DNA from: Nemertoderma westbladi
Lineage: Eukaryota; Xenacoelomorpha; Nemertodermatida; Nemertodermatidae
Direction of reading: 5' to 3'
Length of the DNA stretch: 64,000 nt
NCBI GenBank assembly: GCA_032718475.1
Contig: JAUCBJ010006899.1
Location: 1-64,000 of the forward strand
Shown: piece by piece, positions 12,508-22,387 of the stretch
Layout: each line of letters opens with the position of its first letter
How positions within the stretch are numbered: position 1 is the first letter of the stretch
Made by a program: the position numbers and the translations under genes
Notes under the pieces: generated by a model
Seen by the model: only the letters and a program-made list of their open reading frames with translations
Told to the model about the DNA's origin: nothing
Databases searched by the model: none

Positions 12508-14683
12508 ATGGCTAAGAAAACTCCAGCAGAAAAGCAGAAAGACTATAGAAACCACAAAAATGCCGAAGGCCGTGTATTCAAGGATGCCAATGCATCATGT
12601 ATGCTATAGCATTGACAAGACATGAAGAAAATTTGATCATCTATCAGGCACATTTGAAGAAGGATTGGTTTTAAGAAAGAAACAGGAAAACACCCAGTCT
12701 CATAATATCACCTAAAAGTAAATCTACTATTGTGAATAAGATGACTAAAGGATGTCCATCAAATGTAAGTAAACGCGAAAAATTGGTTGAGTTTATGATA
12801 CAACCAGACATCAGTTATTGCACTCCAGGTAAGAAGGATACAGTGTACATTGGACGATTGGACAGCATATAATGTATAACTTAAAACAGTCCTTTAGCAA
12901 GCAACAGCTCTTTATAATAATGCTGACAATTCCAACAACACTGCTACATATTATTATAATATTCAGAAAAGTATCGATGAAAGGAAAGATATTTTGTTGA
13001 ATAAACAGATGCATGCATGCATTGCGAGAACTTAGAACTGATGCTTATGTACACTAAGCTGCCTGGTGGGGGAACTGCTGAAGGTCTATTATGCTATATT
13101 CATCCTTGTCTTGATGACCCAAATACACCATTTTGCTGTGAAATTTTTCCCCTTAACTCGAAATTGGATACGATCAAGGAGGGAGATGATGTTCAATTTT
13201 ATCAGTGGAAGAGGGGTGATGAATATTGGCAGAAAAAAAATATTAAAGAAGATACCACTTGAACTTAGTGGTCTAGACTTTCTTACTCTGCTGAAATTGA
13301 AAGTTGTTAGATGTCACAAACATATTTACGCTTACAGAAAATCCACATTTGGAACTGAAGACGCTAAAACAAAACTTGGGTAGCTCAGAATTAATAATGT
13401 CCATATATTTTTCGCATAATTATGAAAATAAACAGCCCCACAAGACATAGGCTGCTTATTTTGGACATGAATCATTTACGATATTTACCACTGTCTGCTA
13501 TGCCAGAGACTTTGGTGGGGGCATTGCCACGGAATCCAGCAATGGTGAGGGAGTAGCCATGGAATCCGGCAACGGTGGAGGCATTGCCATGGCACCCTGC
13601 AATGGTGGGGGCATTGTCATGGAATCCAACAATGGTGTGGGTGTTGCCATGTAATAGTAGTAGTAATTACATTGCTATGGAATCCAGTAGAAACAGTGTT
13701 GTTGCTCTGGTATTCAGTAGTAGTGGTGGCATTGCTATGGATAAAACGCTCTATGTAAAATCATTTGTTGTGATTTCTAACTATACAGACCACAATAAGT
13801 TTATGACTGTACTTGCGAATGATAAAATTATTTCTAAATTGAATAGCAGACATTCAGTTCCTTTTTGTGAGGTACATTTCTGGAGCGATGGATGCTCGGC
13901 ACAGTTTCAATCCCAATACACACTTTTCATTTGTTCAAAATAAACTACAATATGGTTAGCCACAAGACATGGAACTATGGTGAGGTCCACCATTTTAAAG
14001 GGCCTCATGAAGGCATAAGTGACATTGTAAAGCAAACAGTTTATCACTAAGTGTTGAGTGATCAGTTTGTGATTGATAGTGCAGAGCACTTTGTTCAATA
14101 TGCTTCGAGTTTAGAAAGTCTCCATGTTGAAATGGAATATATTGACCATGAAAGTTTCTCAAGTTTCAGGAGGAATCTGACTTCTCGACTTGTTGACCGG
14201 TGAATTATACTCTAAAAGTTCACCAGATAGTTAGTACTCCAAAAACTGGAGCTCTTATGTATTTATTACCAGTACAGCCATTATAAAAAGAATGTTATAG
14301 GTAGTGCATACGAGAAACCCATTGAAAAGGAAATTGGTGACGAAACTGATGAATTAGATGGGGAGGAAACTGAAACTTCAAGGGACACTGACACTATTCC
14401 TGATATTCTCAGATCTCCATTTCTGAAAGAGATTGAACCCGGAAAGTTTGCTGTGGTCAAATTCACCAGGACTGATAGTCACATATTTGCTGTGTTGGAA
14501 ATATATCACATATTTGCTGTGTTGGAAATATAGTCTCTGATTGCACGAATCTTCTTGTTAGTACGGAACTTACTCCGCAATTCTTATGGAAAAAAGTATC
14601 ATTCCATGGTGAAATAGCCTTTTGCTGTCCAAATGTCTGTGATGAATATACTGTTAACTGTCAGGACATATTCAATTATTAAG
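12508..14683 (+). pseudogene. Decayed gene of an uncharacterised mobile-element-associated family
   Basis: An ATG at 12508 opens a basic N-terminus (MAKKTPAEKQKDYRNHKNAE). Later pieces read in different frames: VSKREKLVEFMIQPDISYC then GRLDS (12765-12870), LPGGGTAEGLL (13050-13090), SFVVISNYTDHNKF then HFWSDGCSAQFQSQY (13760-13920), WNYGEVHHFKGPHEGI (13970-14020) and a C-terminal piece with ETETSRDTD (14340-14690). From memory, the H-x-W-S-D-G-C plus W-N-Y/F-x-x-x-H-H-x-K-G-P pair marks a family of uncharacterised proteins found in many copies in invertebrate genomes. I infer a transposase-like origin but cannot name the superfamily. Many stops and frameshifts are present. A Gly-rich repeat expansion (13511-13660) interrupts the middle. 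Confidence 0.5.
13511..13660 (+). repeat. 33-bp repeat within decayed gene
   Basis: About four to five imperfect copies of a 33-bp unit built on 'ggtgggggcattgccatgg' plus 'aatccagcaat'. In one frame it encodes a repeating Gly-Gly-Gly-Ile-Ala-Met-Glu-Ser motif, so the expansion was in frame at the time it arose. Weaker copies continue to about 13740. Confidence 0.75.
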
Positions 14684-15849
14684 ATTTAACTGTTGGTAAC
14701 ATATGTTGTAAAAACTATAGGATTATCTCTCTGTGCATTACCTGGACTTATGCGTCTTATATTTAAAAAATGAGGATTGTTTGTTGTTTCTTTATTGTTT
14801 TCATTAATTAATTCGGCATATGGGGGTTATTCACATTACATCAGTAGTTGAATCACCACTAGGAACTCCAGCAATATATTTGTTATAACATTTTCTCTGG
14901 AAAGCTCATCTGTGCGTTACCAAAATTTTGCGTTGTTATAATAGCTGTTGATCACCAAAGATAACTCAAATCATAATGCACTTTGTGCATGAATTAACTG
15001 GCAATTGTTTCCTCTAAAAAATCCTTTGCAAAAAATATCAAAAAATTCCGTAACAGCATTTATCAATAATGACTGGAGTATATATGTCATAATTCTTATT
15101 ATATCATAATAAGAGAAGTTTACACTGAGGACATAACGAATATGAGTGTGAAGGACTCTTGAGACTGTTTGGTTAGGGGGAATGGTAAGTACATAATATT
15201 TTATGCAAGAATAGTACATGTTCATAACTTGGTATTTCAATGGAGAGATTGTCTCTAGATGGGACTATATAAGAATGTCCCTTTATATATCTTAACTCCT
15301 TGTTTCCATTAGACAGTTTTTATCAGTCTTTGTGAAATAGGCAGGTAACAGTTGCACTAGTAGGAGTGGATAGGAGGGTGTGTTGATGAGAAGAGTGGCG
15401 ATTTTATATGACTTTTTTGATATTTTGAACAGATTACCACTCACTTTTGGTGTTTTTTCACACAATTCTGTGCAATTTTATCTAAATTCTTCACACTTTT
15501 ACCATGCACTATTTCAAATCCGCGCACAACGCGTTGCAATTTTTGCATTCCATTTGCAGCTTGGTTATGGATGGGGTGGTTAATACTTAAAATGATGGTG
15601 TATAATTATTTTATGCACATTATGAATTTTAGTCAACTACTGGAACTATTTGTGTGTATATACATTTATCTTAAATGTTTTAAGCGTCAATGGGAAAAAA
15701 CAGGCAGTTAGTTTATTCAGATGTCCCTATTGCCATGGGTGAAGACTCCCAAAACTCTTATAGAACATGCCCTCTGTGCATTACGGAGGCGATTACAGCC
15801 GAGCCTTACACACAGCTCAATCAACATGAGCTGATGAGTTATATTATTT
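14684..15849. other. Non-coding stretch
   Basis: AT-rich sequence with no recognisable gene, RNA or repeat family. Short hydrophobic frames on both strands look like chance. Confidence 0.5.
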
Positions 15850-15880
15850 AGGTACAGTAGGCCTATATCATATCATATCC
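15850..15880 (+). repeat. 31-bp direct repeat, left (target-site duplication)
   Basis: A 31-base word beginning aggtacagtaggcctat is repeated exactly at 20291-20321. The two copies bracket the non-LTR retrotransposon and differ in flanking sequence, as expected for a target-site duplication. Confidence 0.85.
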
Positions 15881-17762
15881 CACTGTAGAGGAGGTGGAAA
15901 ATTTCTACCACAATCTACAAGCAGCTACTGATGGAGTGGATCACCATGCATTCTTAACATTCCTGGGAGTCTTTAATGCAAGGCTGCATCAATCACCTAC
16001 ATCGCCCTGGGTCTATAGCAATAGTTTTGTTCCGAAATTCTGTCCATCTTCAGGATTTTATCTCTGGAAATAGATTGTTTTCGGCTGGAACCCAGTTCAA
16101 AAAGCGAACTGGAAAGCTATGGACTCATAGTGGACCCAGTGGTCACAAGTCCCAGATAGACCATATTCTGTTTCGTAGGAAATACAGTGAGCTCTATACA
16201 AGACTGTACATTTACACTTCGACCATTCTCCAATGATCACCGCCTTATTGTGGCCAAGGTAAGACTTAGTCTCTAGCAGAACAACGAAATCTGCCTTGCC
16301 ACGGCATGATGACTGGTCCTCTCTGTTGCAACAGCCAAGTGTGAGATCCAGCTTCAAACTACAGCTGAGCAACAGGTATGAGGTTCTTGCCTCTGGGGCA
16401 GCAGATGACAGCGAGGGCTATACTGCAGTCGCAGAAGCAGTTAAGTTAGCAGCTGCAGAAACAGTTCCTGTTTACCCTCGAAACAGGAAAAGGGCCCCCT
16501 GGACTGACAACAAAATTCAGAAGTGCCGGAATGACCTCTATAAGGCACAGAAAGAGTCCCGACTCAAACAGACTACAGCGGACAAGAATGCAGTTAAGGC
16601 TGCATCTAGGTCGCTGAACAGGCAGTACTCTGTTAATATACAGGAGCTAATAAATCAACAGGTTGATGCCATCAATGATGCTGATGACAGCAGGCAATCA
16701 TCCCAGGCATGGAAATCGATCAACTTGCTTACTGGGTGGAATAACCAACCAACCACCAAGGTTAAGGCTGAATCACCAGCTGATCGCTTCAATTGTTGGA
16801 AGGTCCACTTTGAAAGTGCTCCACTGTGCCAGTGGAGTAGATGGTGTTCCCCCTGAGGTCTTTAAAATACCTGAGTGTTTAAAGCTCATCTATCCCATCA
16901 TAGTAGACATGTACCAAACAACAATAGTCCCACAAGAAATGAAAACAAATACGTTGGTGCCAGTTCCCAAGAAGGTCAACCTAACACTCTGTGGTTCTTT
17001 TCAGGGAATCTCATTGATCTCGATTGCTGCTAAGCTTTACAATAGAATTCTATTAAATCATAAATGGAAATCATGGAAATACATGGAAATCAGAATGGAT
17101 TCCATAAAGGTTGTGGGACCATGGAGCCCAATTTGGCACTTAGAAGGATAATTGAAGAGTTATCAAAAAAGAAAGACAGGCATCTGGCTGTTTTCTTTGT
17201 TGACTTCTTCAAGGCCTTTGATTCTGTATCTCGCTCTCTTTCATTATATGGGACTCCTGATGAAATTATTGCAGCAATCAGAGCAGTATATGATGGTTGG
17301 ACAACATTTGTGTCTACTGTTGATGGTGACACAGTACCATTTGAAGTGTTATGGGGCATCCTCCAGGGAGACACACTTGCACCATTCTTGTTCAGAATTG
17401 TGGTTGACTATGTTCTATGCATGTCCTTAGATCATCATAATGATGATGGGGTGATGATGACTCCACCTACTGGCTCCAGAAGTCGAGGAAATCCTGCCAA
17501 GTACCTAACTGATTTTGACTTTGCTGATGACTTAGGAGCACTCTCAGAATCACTAGAGGGAGCCCAACGGCTCCTCATCATCTCATTAGAACATGCTGCT
17601 TCTAGTGTTGGTCTTTTTATTAACTCCAGAAAGACCGAAATTTTGACAGTTAACTTTGAAAGTCCTGATTGGATGAGCATAAGCTCAAAGGATGGTATGC
17701 TTGAGCATGTGGACGACTTCTGTTACCTGGGATCATGGATCCGGAAGTCAGGTGAGGACCTT
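15881..17762 (+). pseudogene. Endonuclease-reverse transcriptase of non-LTR element, 5' part
   Basis: Segments in changing frames: an endonuclease remnant with FLGVFNARL near 15960, where the usual GDFN catalytic Asp is Val; a second endonuclease segment at 15976-16236 with HKSQIDHILFRRK; a linker frame at 16296-16856; an RT fingers segment at 16855-17151 with a GISLISIAAKLYNRILL-like stretch; then 17064-17762 with NGFHKGCGTME, FFVDFFKAFDSVSR (first catalytic Asp), GILQGDTLAPFLF and FDFADDLGALS (the catalytic Asp pair). The frame continues to within the final DFCYLGSWIR region and is cut by the solo LTR at 17763. There are multiple frameshifts, so the gene is dead. In the intact family the enzyme nicks target DNA and copies its own RNA from the nick. 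Confidence 0.8.
17758..17762 (+). repeat. Target-site duplication ACCTT, left of solo LTR
   Basis: ACCTT here and at 19711-19715 immediately flank a TG...CA-bounded LTR. Five-base duplications are normal for BEL/Pao and other LTR elements. Confidence 0.85.
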
Positions 17763-19710
17763 TGTTAAACAGGGGCGATCAGGAGATAGTTCTTACAAAA
17801 GGTTCTTAAAATGTTTTACTATTATTTTCTATACGGCTCCTACAAATAGCTTGTTCCTTTCTCTGTTGATCGCTCAACAGAGAGCTAACTGTTCGAATCT
17901 ATGAGCCACGCCGGAATAACCAAAACAATAAACCCGAATCGGCTCCCTAAGCTACTTAAAACGAGTGCGGGTGGCCTAGCACTCGGAGTTCACTCATCGC
18001 AAAATACTGGAATTCACTGGCAGAATCATTGAATGTGAGAATGTTTTAATAATCTACGGGGACAGATCTATTTCCTAGGTGCCGAAACTTGGCCTTTGGC
18101 TGGTTTTAGACCAGCAAACTTACTACTGCTGTACTGTATACTAGACACTGCTGTCAACCTGTTGCCCCGCTATTTTCAAATAACCGCCTAGCGTGAATAG
18201 TCTACGGTATTCTAAACAATCACTTAAACTACTCTCCGCTATGCTGCGTACAAATTCTTATTTTAATGCTAAATAATTAGTCATAAATACGGAACAGCGT
18301 ACTAATTACTAAATGTTCCAGAATACGCAATTCTAATTTATTATGTACTGGGTTACACTAGCAACAGCCTAAATACTGTATTATTTTGACCTAATCAGCA
18401 ATTATTAAACGTAAACTAAGAAATAGAAATCAATCAAGGGAAAGGCGCCTATCTAAGCATTCACATTTAAGAATCAGGCACTCTTTAGCAACACAACACA
18501 AATAGCGTAGCACTAAGTTAGTAGTACGACAGATAGCGCTAACTACACCAATCAGCTAGTGCACTAAATACCCGTACGTTAGTACATCAGTATACCAGTA
18601 TTAGTCATCCAATCAGTCAGTCAGTCAGTCAGTGTAAGAACCACAGGCCACCCAAAGCCACACATAGGACTCCTAACTAAACCCAAATTCTGCCCCCCTA
18701 AAACTACAAAGTAGAGACGGAAATCTGGATCGTCAGCCCCCTAATACTGTAACAGCGGCTGGTCCCCGGTCCTCAACTGACTAGCCCCGACCGCAACAGT
18801 GGCCCCCCGCCAGCGTTGCCCCGCTTTGGATCCTCTGCACTCCCTTCCGTCGCTTCCCCCCGGTGCGCCCGCCGCGTCTACCTGTACCTTAGCCCTCCAT
18901 TAGAACAAATAGCTACCGTATCGGCGCATGCATTTGCAAACAGTCTGACAGTCTGAAGAAAATCACGTGGGATTATCGCATCTTAAATCACATAGAACTA
19001 TTAATCAAAGGGTAGAAATCATAGTTCGAAATTTTAATTTGCAGTAACCATTAAGATTGATTGAGAAACATAGCAAAGAATAAAGCAGAAATTACAAAAT
19101 TGCGAATTATTGCAAGAAGCAAAAATATAGGGTCCAAAACAGATTGAGACAAATTACAGATTGAGATTATAGATGACTGAGATGCACATACCGGAAATAC
19201 AGCCAAATTTATAGGTGATTCATCAAGGATGATGCAATAATCCTCTCATTGGTTCCCCAATCCGTGCTCCCATTAGACCAACCTGGAATAGCTAGGCCAA
19301 TAAGGAAGCCGGATTGTGAACCTAATGCCTCCCAGAATCACAAATTATTACCATATATGGTAATGGTTGCGTTACTTAATTTCGCGATACTAAAAACACA
19401 GTACATACAATCTAATTTAGCGCAAATATAACGGAAATTAATGCAAATACACAGTTAATCCTATTAATACCATAACAGCAAGCTTGCATCAAGATTTCTA
19501 TAGGAAACTTGCTACCGTAAATATTATTTATTTATATTTTATTACAAAATTACGTAGGTGGGGCTACATACTGTACGAAATGGATAAGATTTACGAATAT
19601 GGATATTTTATTTTCCTTATCTAAATATGATTGCGCATCATTATGGCTTATCTAAATATTTATACTGTATAATGGGCTGATAATGGTACACAGCGCCATA
19701 TATCGTAACA
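17763..19710 (-). mobile_element. Solo LTR of the same BEL/Pao family
   Basis: A 1,948-bp segment starting TG and ending CA, flanked by ACCTT duplications, with no internal region. It is alignable along its length with the 2,164-bp LTRs at 22388-24551 and 39208-41371. Shared blocks include the 'aataaccaaaacaataaac' stretch, 'agctaccgta', the CCATATATGG box (19351-19360), an ATTGG word (19248-19252) and the TATA-like TTTATAG (19208-19214). It is clearly diverged from them, so it represents an older insertion or another subfamily. The strand is inferred from the full-length element. Solo LTRs normally form by recombination between the two LTRs of one copy. Confidence 0.92.
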
Positions 19711-19715
19711 ACCTT
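19711..19715 (+). repeat. Target-site duplication ACCTT, right of solo LTR
   Basis: Second copy of the 5-bp duplication. The interrupted non-LTR reading frame resumes directly after it. Confidence 0.85.
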
Positions 19716-20270
19716 CGAATACGTAAGGGAAAGGCAAATGGGCTGGGCCGCCTTGAATATGCTTTCCCGGATTTGCAAGTCACCGAGAATTAATCGGAAA
19801 CTTTTAAGGTCCGATTACTTAGAGCAGCAGTAGTTCCAGTACTCCTCTATGGGAGTCCATGCTGGGCTCTAACTGCTGAGGACACCAAATCTCTGGATGG
19901 CACATTCACAAGAATGCTATGCCGGGTTGATTGTGTCAAGTATAATGCACACATCTTCAACCAGACACTATATAACATTGGAGGTGTCTCATTGGTTTCC
20001 CCAAGCTTGACACTAGAACAAAATCGCCTCCGCTTTGCAGGACATTTTTTTCGCCGGAGGACCAGCCAGTGCATAATCTTGTAATGTGAATAAGTGAATA
20101 ATAAAGTGAATAAGCATGGTGGCAGCCTATGACTTTCTGGAGATGCATCTTAAAGGACACTAGCCTTGAAGAAACGGTTGATCTAGAAAATGTCATGAGT
20201 GATAGGGAGTTGTGGCGGCGCAATTTTGTCTACAGCATTCTTAAAAACGCAGCTACAATGCAGCATGCCG
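19716..20270 (+). pseudogene. Non-LTR element, 3' coding part after the solo LTR
   Basis: Continues the interrupted reverse transcriptase gene. Segments resemble the conserved C-terminal region of such proteins, with AAVVPVLLYGSPCWAL near 19830, KSLDGTFTRMLCR near 19890 and RLRFAGHFFRRR near 20030. A stop (taa, about 19792) and later shifts are present. It ends in the (TAG)n tail. Confidence 0.75.
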
Positions 20271-20290
20271 ATCCTAGTAGTAGTAGTAGT

Positions 20291-20321
20291 AGGTACAGTA
20301 GGCCTATATCATATCATATCC
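20291..20321 (+). repeat. 31-bp direct repeat, right (target-site duplication)
   Basis: Exact second copy of 15850-15880, directly after the (TAG)n tail of the non-LTR element. Confidence 0.85.
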
Positions 20322-20570
20322 ATCAATTAATTAGTACTATAATTAATTATTATTATTATTAATTAGCAGCAACCTTGGGCAATTTAATGCCCCCGTTGTA
20401 CAATGTAGTCAACTGCTCTGCTAAACTGCACTCTAGGTAAACATCAATAAACACTGTATAGTTGCAATATACAGTAGTTAAACACCAATAAACATTGTAT
20501 AATTGCGATATAATTCAATAAACAATGTAGGCACAATTATAATAACAATAGGCAAACAATTAAACATTAA

Positions 20571-22346
20571 CCCTATTAGTACCGGGCTATAAAATGTTGT
20601 ACAAATACCGGGGGGAGGGGGAGGGGGTCATATTGACCCCCCCCCCCCCCCCCCCCCCTCTAAAATCTACAAATTTTTACGAAAACGACTGATTGTTTGT
20701 ACATAGATATCACTAGTCTGGATCCGACCGAATAAAAAAAATTTCGAAAAAATGTACTGGGGTGGTTATATTGCAGCACCAAAATTACAAGTAGTGCACA
20801 ATTTTCACAAAATTTGAAAGCTACATTTTTCGGCTAATTGTTTTTCAATACAGGTTTTCTGGGGCGCAAAATACATTGGAAAATATTTAAAAATGATATG
20901 ATTACTATAAATGGCCGTTTAGTCCTCTCTGCGTAGGAAAAAAATGAAAAAAACAAGTAACCAGCACTTTTCAGTTAGAACACTCCCTCCCTCCCTAACC
21001 CAAAGTAAGTTGAGAGCCTCCATCCCTCCCTAACCCAATGTAAGTTGAGAGTCTCCCTCCCTCCCTAACCCAAAGTAAGTTAGGAGCCTCCCACCCTCCC
21101 AAACCCAAAGTAAGTTGAGAGCCTCCTTCCCTCCCTAACCCAAAGTAAGTTGAGAGCCTCCCTCCCTCCCTAACCCAAAGTAAGTTGAGAGACTCCCTCC
21201 CTCCCACACCCAAAGTAAGTTGAGAACCTCCCTCCCTCCCTAACCCAAAGTAAGTTGAGAGCCTCCCTCCCTCCCTCACCCAATGTAAGTTGAGAGACGC
21301 CCTCCCTCCCACACCCAAAGTAAGTTGAGAGCCTCCTTCCCTCCCTAACCCAAAGTAAGTTGAGAGCCTCCCTCCCTCCCTAACCCAAAGTAAGTTGAGA
21401 GACGCCCTCCCTCCCACACCCAAAGTAAGTTGAGAGCCTCCCTCCCTCCCTAACCCAAAGTAAGTTGAGAGCCTCCCTCCCTCCCTCACCCAATGTAAGT
21501 TAAGAGCCTCCCTTTTCCAAAATTTGGTGCTGGCACAACAATTTTCACCCACTGACGAAAAATACAAGTTTGAAAACTCTTATGAAATTTTTACTGATTC
21601 CATTGAATTCAGAACCCTAACAAACCCGTATAACGCAAAAAACAAGGTGACACAATCAATTTATATATTTGATGGTTTTTTAAAATTTTGTGCTAGCACC
21701 ACATTTTGCACCCACTTCCGAAAAATACATGTTTGATATGTCTAGTTCGATCTAAAACGCAAGAAATAAATTGTCACAAGCAATTTTATCTATTGAATGG
21801 ATTTTCAAAATTTCGTGCTAGCACCAAAATTTGCACACAGCACCGAAAAATACAAGTTTGATACGCTTGGTGCAACTCGTATATATTCCATCGAAACCAG
21901 AACCCAAAAAAACCCCAATTGCGTAAAAAACAAGTTTGAAACAATCAATTTACAAAATTGCCATATTTCAAAATTTGGTGCTGGCAGCAAAATTTGGCAC
22001 CCGCCGAAAAAAAACAGGTTTGAAATTTCTAAATCATTTTATATGAATTCCATCCAATTGCTAACACCAAAAAACCGGTGTAAATCAATAATAGAGATGT
22101 TACAATTCATATTTAATGAAATGAAATTTTCAAAAAACGTCTCAAAAAAGTGCCAAAAGTAGGGTTAAAAAATGGTGCTATAACTCGAAAACTACCCAAT
22201 ATTTTTGAAAATGGTTTTCACTACTAGGAAGAGAAAAGATTTTTAGGAAAAGTCATAAAATTTCAGATTCCCAACTGCGTTGGTTTCAGAATTATAATAA
22301 AAAAACCACGGGGGGTCATATTGACCACCCCCCGAGTTTAATAGGG
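20571..22346. mobile_element. piggyBac-like non-autonomous element, copy 1
   Basis: Flanked by TTAA on both sides (20567-20570, 22347-22350). The ends are inverted: CCCTATTAGTACCGGG at the left and a right end finishing TTTAATAGGG. TTAA duplication plus CCC...GGG ends are the hallmarks of piggyBac elements. Near each end is a GGGGTCA-TAT-TGACCCC-type hairpin (about 20630 and 22317). No transposase is encoded. The interior holds about 162-bp repeats with the palindrome GGTGCTAGCACC or relatives, and a 35-bp minisatellite that copy 2 (59686-61183) lacks. Confidence 0.88.
20985..21512. repeat. 35-bp minisatellite inside piggyBac-like copy 1
   Basis: About 15 copies of a 35-bp unit made of CCTCCCTCC-type pyrimidine sequence plus 'aacccaaagtaagttgaga'. 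Homogeneous units give a repetitive 190-codon frame on the minus strand that is not a gene. Copy 2 has about 300 bp of unrelated unique sequence at this point. Confidence 0.93.
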
Positions 22347-22382
22347 TTAATGATTTAACAAGCCCAGAGAGATGCTTCTGAG

Positions 22383-22387
22383 TCATG
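22383..22387 (+). repeat. Target-site duplication TCATG, left of BEL/Pao element
   Basis: TCATG, repeated at 41372-41376 directly outside the other LTR. Confidence 0.95.

Larger units (their letters stand above)
15881..20290 (+). mobile_element. 5'-truncated non-LTR retrotransposon, split by a solo LTR
   Basis: Bounded by exact 31-bp direct repeats (15850-15880, 20291-20321) and ending in a short (TAG)n tail (20275-20290). It starts inside an apurinic-type endonuclease and runs through reverse transcriptase to a C-terminal region ending near 20280. A solo LTR plus duplicated ACCTT (17763-19715) interrupts the RT-distal part. Without it the copy is about 2.46 kb. The RT style (KAFDSVSR, DFADD, then an LLYG-type C-terminus) suggests an RTE- or I-like clade, which I cannot decide without a tree. 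Confidence 0.85.

Noticed and set aside
18603-18625. CAGT microsatellite in the solo LTR as a regulatory array
   Set aside because: Short (about five units) and absent from the younger LTRs.
20995-21567. 190-codon minus-strand frame with repeated GGSQLTLG
   Set aside because: Product of the 35-bp minisatellite inside the piggyBac-like element, absent from copy 2.
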